Origin: Planctomycetales bacterium
GTDB taxonomy: Bacteria; Planctomycetota; Planctomycetia; Isosphaerales; Isosphaeraceae
Reading direction: 5' to 3'
Assembly: GCA_027435495.1 (NCBI GenBank)
Contig: DAHZZC010000303.1
Location: forward strand, 1-8,294
Length of the DNA: 8,294 bases
Below, one piece after another: positions 6,130-8,294 of the stretch (position 1 is its first letter; each line of letters opens with the position of its first letter). The notes under the pieces were generated by a model. The model had not been told where the DNA came from, did no database searches, and worked only from the letters and a program-made list of their open reading frames with translations. Both the position numbers and the translations under genes were made by a program.

Positions 6130-7119
6130 GTGAATACTCCACCCGAAGACCTGAATGTCCTGGCCCTCAAGCAGCGGCCCGACTTCGTCCAGACCCCCTG
6201 CGTCCAGAGCCTCGCCGAGCGCGCCCTCTGCTACCTGACGGCCGGATACCCGGTCCACTTCTCCGGACCCGCCGGTACCGGAAAAACCACACTCGCCATG
6301 CATGTCGCCGCACAGCTCGGTCGACCGGTCGTCCTGATCCACGGCGACGACGAGTACGGCAGCTCCGACCTCGTCGGCGGACAGCTCGGCTACCGATCGA
6401 CACGCGTGGTCGATAATTTCATCCATTCCGTGATGAAAACCGAGGAAAACGTCTCGAAGACCTGGGTCGACCACAGACTCACCAACGCCTGCAAATATGG
6501 CTTCACCGTCATCTACGACGAGTTCAACCGCTCGAGGCCCGAGGCGAACAACGTCCTCCTGGGCGTGCTGGAGGAGCGGCTTCTGGAGATGCCCGTCGGC
6601 CGGGTGAACGAGGGTTTTCTTCAGGTCCACCCCGCCTTCCGCGCCATCTTCACCAGCAACCCCGAGGAGTATGCCGGCGTCCACAAGACGCAGGACGCTC
6701 TTCTCGACCGGATGGTGACCATCACCGTCGGCCAGTATGACCGTGAGACTGAGGTCCGAATCACGGCCGCGAAGTCGGGGCTGGAGGTCGAGGACGCCGC
6801 CCGGATCGTCGATGTGGTTCGCGCCTTCCGCGACCTTGGCGTGCTCTCGCTCGCGCCAACCGTCCGCGCCTGCATCATGATCGCCAAGGTGGCCGCCCTT
6901 CGGGGAGCCTCGGTCGCCGCCAACGATCGCGTCTTCCTCGAGACCTGCCGCGACGTCCTCCGGCTCGACTCGGTCAAGATCAGCCGCGAGGGGGTCCCGG
7001 CCGGTGGCGCCTGGCTCGAAGAGATCGCGGCCCGATTCTGCCCCGCCGGGGCGTCCCATGCCGTGATCCGCGGTCGTGTCGAACGGCTCGGGTCCGCGAC
7101 TCATCACTCCGAGAACTGA
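6130..7119 (+). CDS. gvpN: Gas vesicle AAA+ ATPase GvpN
   Basis: A 329-residue AAA+ ATPase of the GvpN family (MoxR/CbbQ-like), required for growth of gas vesicles from small bicones to full size. Motifs seen are Walker A GPAGTGKT (46-53), the GDDEYGSSDLVGG segment (72-84) typical of the family, Walker B TVIYDEFNRS (126-135), sensor 1 TSNPEEYAG (175-183) and a LLDRM arginine-finger region (191-195). The N-terminal FVQTPCVQSLAERAL matches the conserved GvpN start region. The start is a GTG at 6130, preceded by AAGGAGG with about ten bases spacing; no upstream ATG fits as well. The family's CbbQ relatives remodel their partner complexes, so GvpN probably acts on the growing shell or on GvpA-chaperone complexes. 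The C-terminal 60 residues are less conserved. Confidence 0.96.
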   Translation: MNTPPEDLNVLALKQRPDFVQTPCVQSLAERALCYLTAGYPVHFSGPAGTGKTTLAMHVAAQLGRPVVLIHGDDEYGSSDLVGGQLGYRSTRVVDNFIHSVMKTEENVSKTWVDHRLTNACKYGFTVIYDEFNRSRPEANNVLLGVLEERLLEMPVGRVNEGFLQVHPAFRAIFTSNPEEYAGVHKTQDALLDRMVTITVGQYDRETEVRITAAKSGLEVEDAARIVDVVRAFRDLGVLSLAPTVRACIMIAKVAALRGASVAANDRVFLETCRDVLRLDSVKISREGVPAGGAWLEEIAARFCPAGASHAVIRGRVERLGSATHHSEN

Positions 7120-7125
7120 TCGGCT

Positions 7126-7149
7126 CCCGGCGTCGGGGCCGGGCCTTTT
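7126..7149 (+). repeat. Hairpin with short T run after gvpN
   Basis: CCCGGC (7126-7131) pairs with GCCGGG (7138-7143) around GTCGGG. It is followed by CC and TTTT (7146-7149). It could work as a weak intrinsic terminator or attenuator between gvpN and the next gene, but the stem is short and the T run brief. Confidence 0.45.
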
Positions 7150-7168
7150 CGGGAAGCGAGGTACGACG

Positions 7169-7534
7169 ATGGGGCGGGATCGCAAAGGGGTCCAGGGCAT
7201 CCGGACGATGGGGGCGCTGGTCGACTCCCGGCGCACCCGGACGGCGGCCGGGGCCCTGCTTGAACTCTCGGCGATGGCGAACGAGAAGCTGCTGCTTCAC
7301 AAGGAACTGGACCGATGGAAGACCCGCCATGCGGAAATCCGCCGGCGGCTCTCCGAGATCGCGGCCAAGGAACAGCGACTCATGGCGCACGTCCAGGCCC
7401 AGCCGGGCGGAGCGGTCGCCGGTATTCCGGCCATCGAGGCGCCGGGATCAATCGACAGGGACGAAACCGCAACGGATGCACCGGTCGATCCTCCGGCGGG
7501 TCGGAGGATGAAGGTGAAAGAATTTTCCTATTGA
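7169..7534 (+). CDS. Small coiled-coil gas vesicle cluster protein (GvpV-like?)
   Basis: A 121-residue soluble protein. The N-terminus GVQGIRTMGAL (7-17) and the central helix of about 27-76 (ALLELSAMANEKLLLHKEL, then RWKTRHAEIRRRLSEIAAKE) resemble short proteins of bacterial gvp clusters that carry an IRTL motif and a heptad-like helix; some are annotated GvpV. That link is from memory and the symbol is withheld. A disordered, proline/alanine-rich linker (about 78-112) leads to a basic-aromatic tail MKVKEFSY. The ATG at 7169 has GAGG seven bases upstream; an extension to 7076 would overlap gvpN and is rejected. It lies 49 bases after gvpN and 13 bases before the next gene, so it belongs to the same unit. 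It probably has an accessory or structural role in vesicle assembly. Confidence 0.8.
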   Translation: MGRDRKGVQGIRTMGALVDSRRTRTAAGALLELSAMANEKLLLHKELDRWKTRHAEIRRRLSEIAAKEQRLMAHVQAQPGGAVAGIPAIEAPGSIDRDETATDAPVDPPAGRRMKVKEFSY

Positions 7535-7547
7535 AAGGGAACCAGGC

Positions 7548-8294
7548 ATGATCTCCGTCGTGCATCCCGCCGAGACCGCCATCAGCGGTCCCCGCGGGCG
7601 CTATCTTTATGCGATCGTCGATGGCCCCGAGGCCGCCGGGCCGATCGGGATTTCCGGCATCGACGGTGCCGAGGTTTACGCCCTCTGCGACGGTCAAATC
7701 GCCGCCGTCGTCAGCGACCTGCCCGACCGGAAGGTCCGTCCCGAGCGGCGAAAGCTCGCCGCCCACCACGAGGTGATGCGCCGGCTGATGTCTGAGCGGA
7801 CCGTCCTGCCGATGGCCTTCGGCCTGATCGCCGACGGCCCCGAATCGGTCCACCGCATCCTCCGGCTCAACCACGAAGCGTTCGCCGAACAGCTCGATCG
7901 GCTCCGCGACAAGGTCGAGATGGGCCTCCGCGTCACCTGGGACGTCCCCAACATCTTTGAGTATATCGTCGCTAGCCACCCTGATCTGGCCGCCTACCGC
8001 GACCAGATCTTCCGCGGCGGTCGCGAACCGTCGCACGAGGAAAAAATCGAACTCGGCCGCAGCTTTGACCGCCTGCTCAACGACTCGCGCGAGGCCGCCA
8101 TCGCCCGCGTCCGCGCCGCAATCGAACCCCGATGCGACGACATCACCGTCAATCGACCCCGAGACGAGCGCGACGTGATGAACCTGGCCTGCCTCGTCGA
8201 TCGGGCGCGGATCAAGAACTTCGAGGCCGGCGTCGTCGAGGCCGCACGCGGCTTCAACAACGACTTCTCCTTCGATTTCAACGGCCCCTGGCCG
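7548..8294 (+). CDS. gvpF: GvpF/GvpL-family gas vesicle protein, cut at window end
   Basis: An open frame of 249 codons from the ATG at 7548 to the right edge. It is the second GvpF/GvpL-family protein here and closer to the standard form than the one at 4220. Motifs are RYLYAIVDG (18-26), AAHHEVMRRLM (71-81) followed by RTVLPMAFG (84-92), a long helical middle (FAEQLDRL...DVPNIFEYI) and FDFNGPWP (242-249). In relatives this last motif is followed by only a few residues, so nearly the whole protein is present. In Anabaena and Halobacterium systems GvpF is an accessory protein that binds GvpA and may sit at the gas-facing side or act in nucleation. The ribosome site is modest: AAAGGGA about ten bases upstream. 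The 13-base gap after the preceding gene supports co-transcription. Confidence 0.93.
   Translation, partial: MISVVHPAETAISGPRGRYLYAIVDGPEAAGPIGISGIDGAEVYALCDGQIAAVVSDLPDRKVRPERRKLAAHHEVMRRLMSERTVLPMAFGLIADGPESVHRILRLNHEAFAEQLDRLRDKVEMGLRVTWDVPNIFEYIVASHPDLAAYRDQIFRGGREPSHEEKIELGRSFDRLLNDSREAAIARVRAAIEPRCDDITVNRPRDERDVMNLACLVDRARIKNFEAGVVEAARGFNNDFSFDFNGPWP

Noticed and set aside
5624..6133. 169-residue plus-strand frame overlapping the helical protein
   Set aside because: Arginine- and proline-rich shadow in another frame. The 5578 frame has a clear ribosome site and protein-like helical composition.
5848..7236. 462-residue minus-strand open frame opposite gvpN
   Set aside because: It is a shadow of the G/C third-position bias. 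It covers gvpN and two gene boundaries and has no recognisable motif.
1..8294. CRISPR arrays, tRNA or rRNA genes, insertion sequences
   Set aside because: I looked for regularly spaced repeats, cloverleaf-like or rRNA-like stretches, and transposase motifs, and saw none.

Overview
The window is a GC-rich bacterial segment that is mostly a gas vesicle (gvp) gene cluster read on the plus strand. Direct evidence is a canonical GvpA shell protein, a GvpN-type AAA+ ATPase, two divergent GvpF/GvpL-family proteins (the second cut by the window end), an Hsp20-type protein with the features of GvpH, and a short helical protein of the kind found in many gvp clusters. The organism cannot be fixed from the sequence. 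Strong G/C third-position bias, frequent NGGAGG-like ribosome sites and a fragment at the left edge resembling the C-terminus of the planctomycete DUF1559 (prepilin-like, H-X9-DG) family make a planctomycete plausible. Gas-vesiculate members of the Isosphaera lineage are known, so that lineage is a reasonable guess, but only a guess.

Layout. Positions 1-455 hold two minus-strand items: a partial reading frame with the DUF1559-like end (1-181) and a small hypothetical gene (240-455). The interval 456-681 is a divergent intergenic region. On the plus strand, 682-1329 encodes a conserved-looking protein of unknown function. It is followed by a first gvp transcription unit: gvpH/Hsp20 (1442-1954), a two-ring CDC48/p97-type AAA+ ATPase (1992-4145) and a GvpL/F protein (4220-4996). 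This unit ends in a textbook intrinsic terminator (5027-5073). A second unit starts with its own probable promoter (about 5115-5144) and a hairpin-rich leader. It carries gvpA (5236-5454), a GvpC-positioned helical protein (5578-5994), gvpN (6130-7119), a small coiled-coil protein (7169-7534) and GvpF (7548 to the window end).

How the genes fit together. GvpA polymerises into the vesicle shell. GvpF/L proteins are accessory factors thought to handle GvpA during nucleation. GvpN is an ATPase needed for vesicle enlargement. The Hsp20 protein and the CDC48-like unfoldase form an apparent protein-quality module beside the accessory GvpL. The helical protein directly after gvpA is a candidate for the external scaffold (GvpC role). 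Most intercistronic gaps hold GC-rich inverted repeats; the two strongest lie directly after gvpA, where they could keep gvpA message in excess over the genes behind it.
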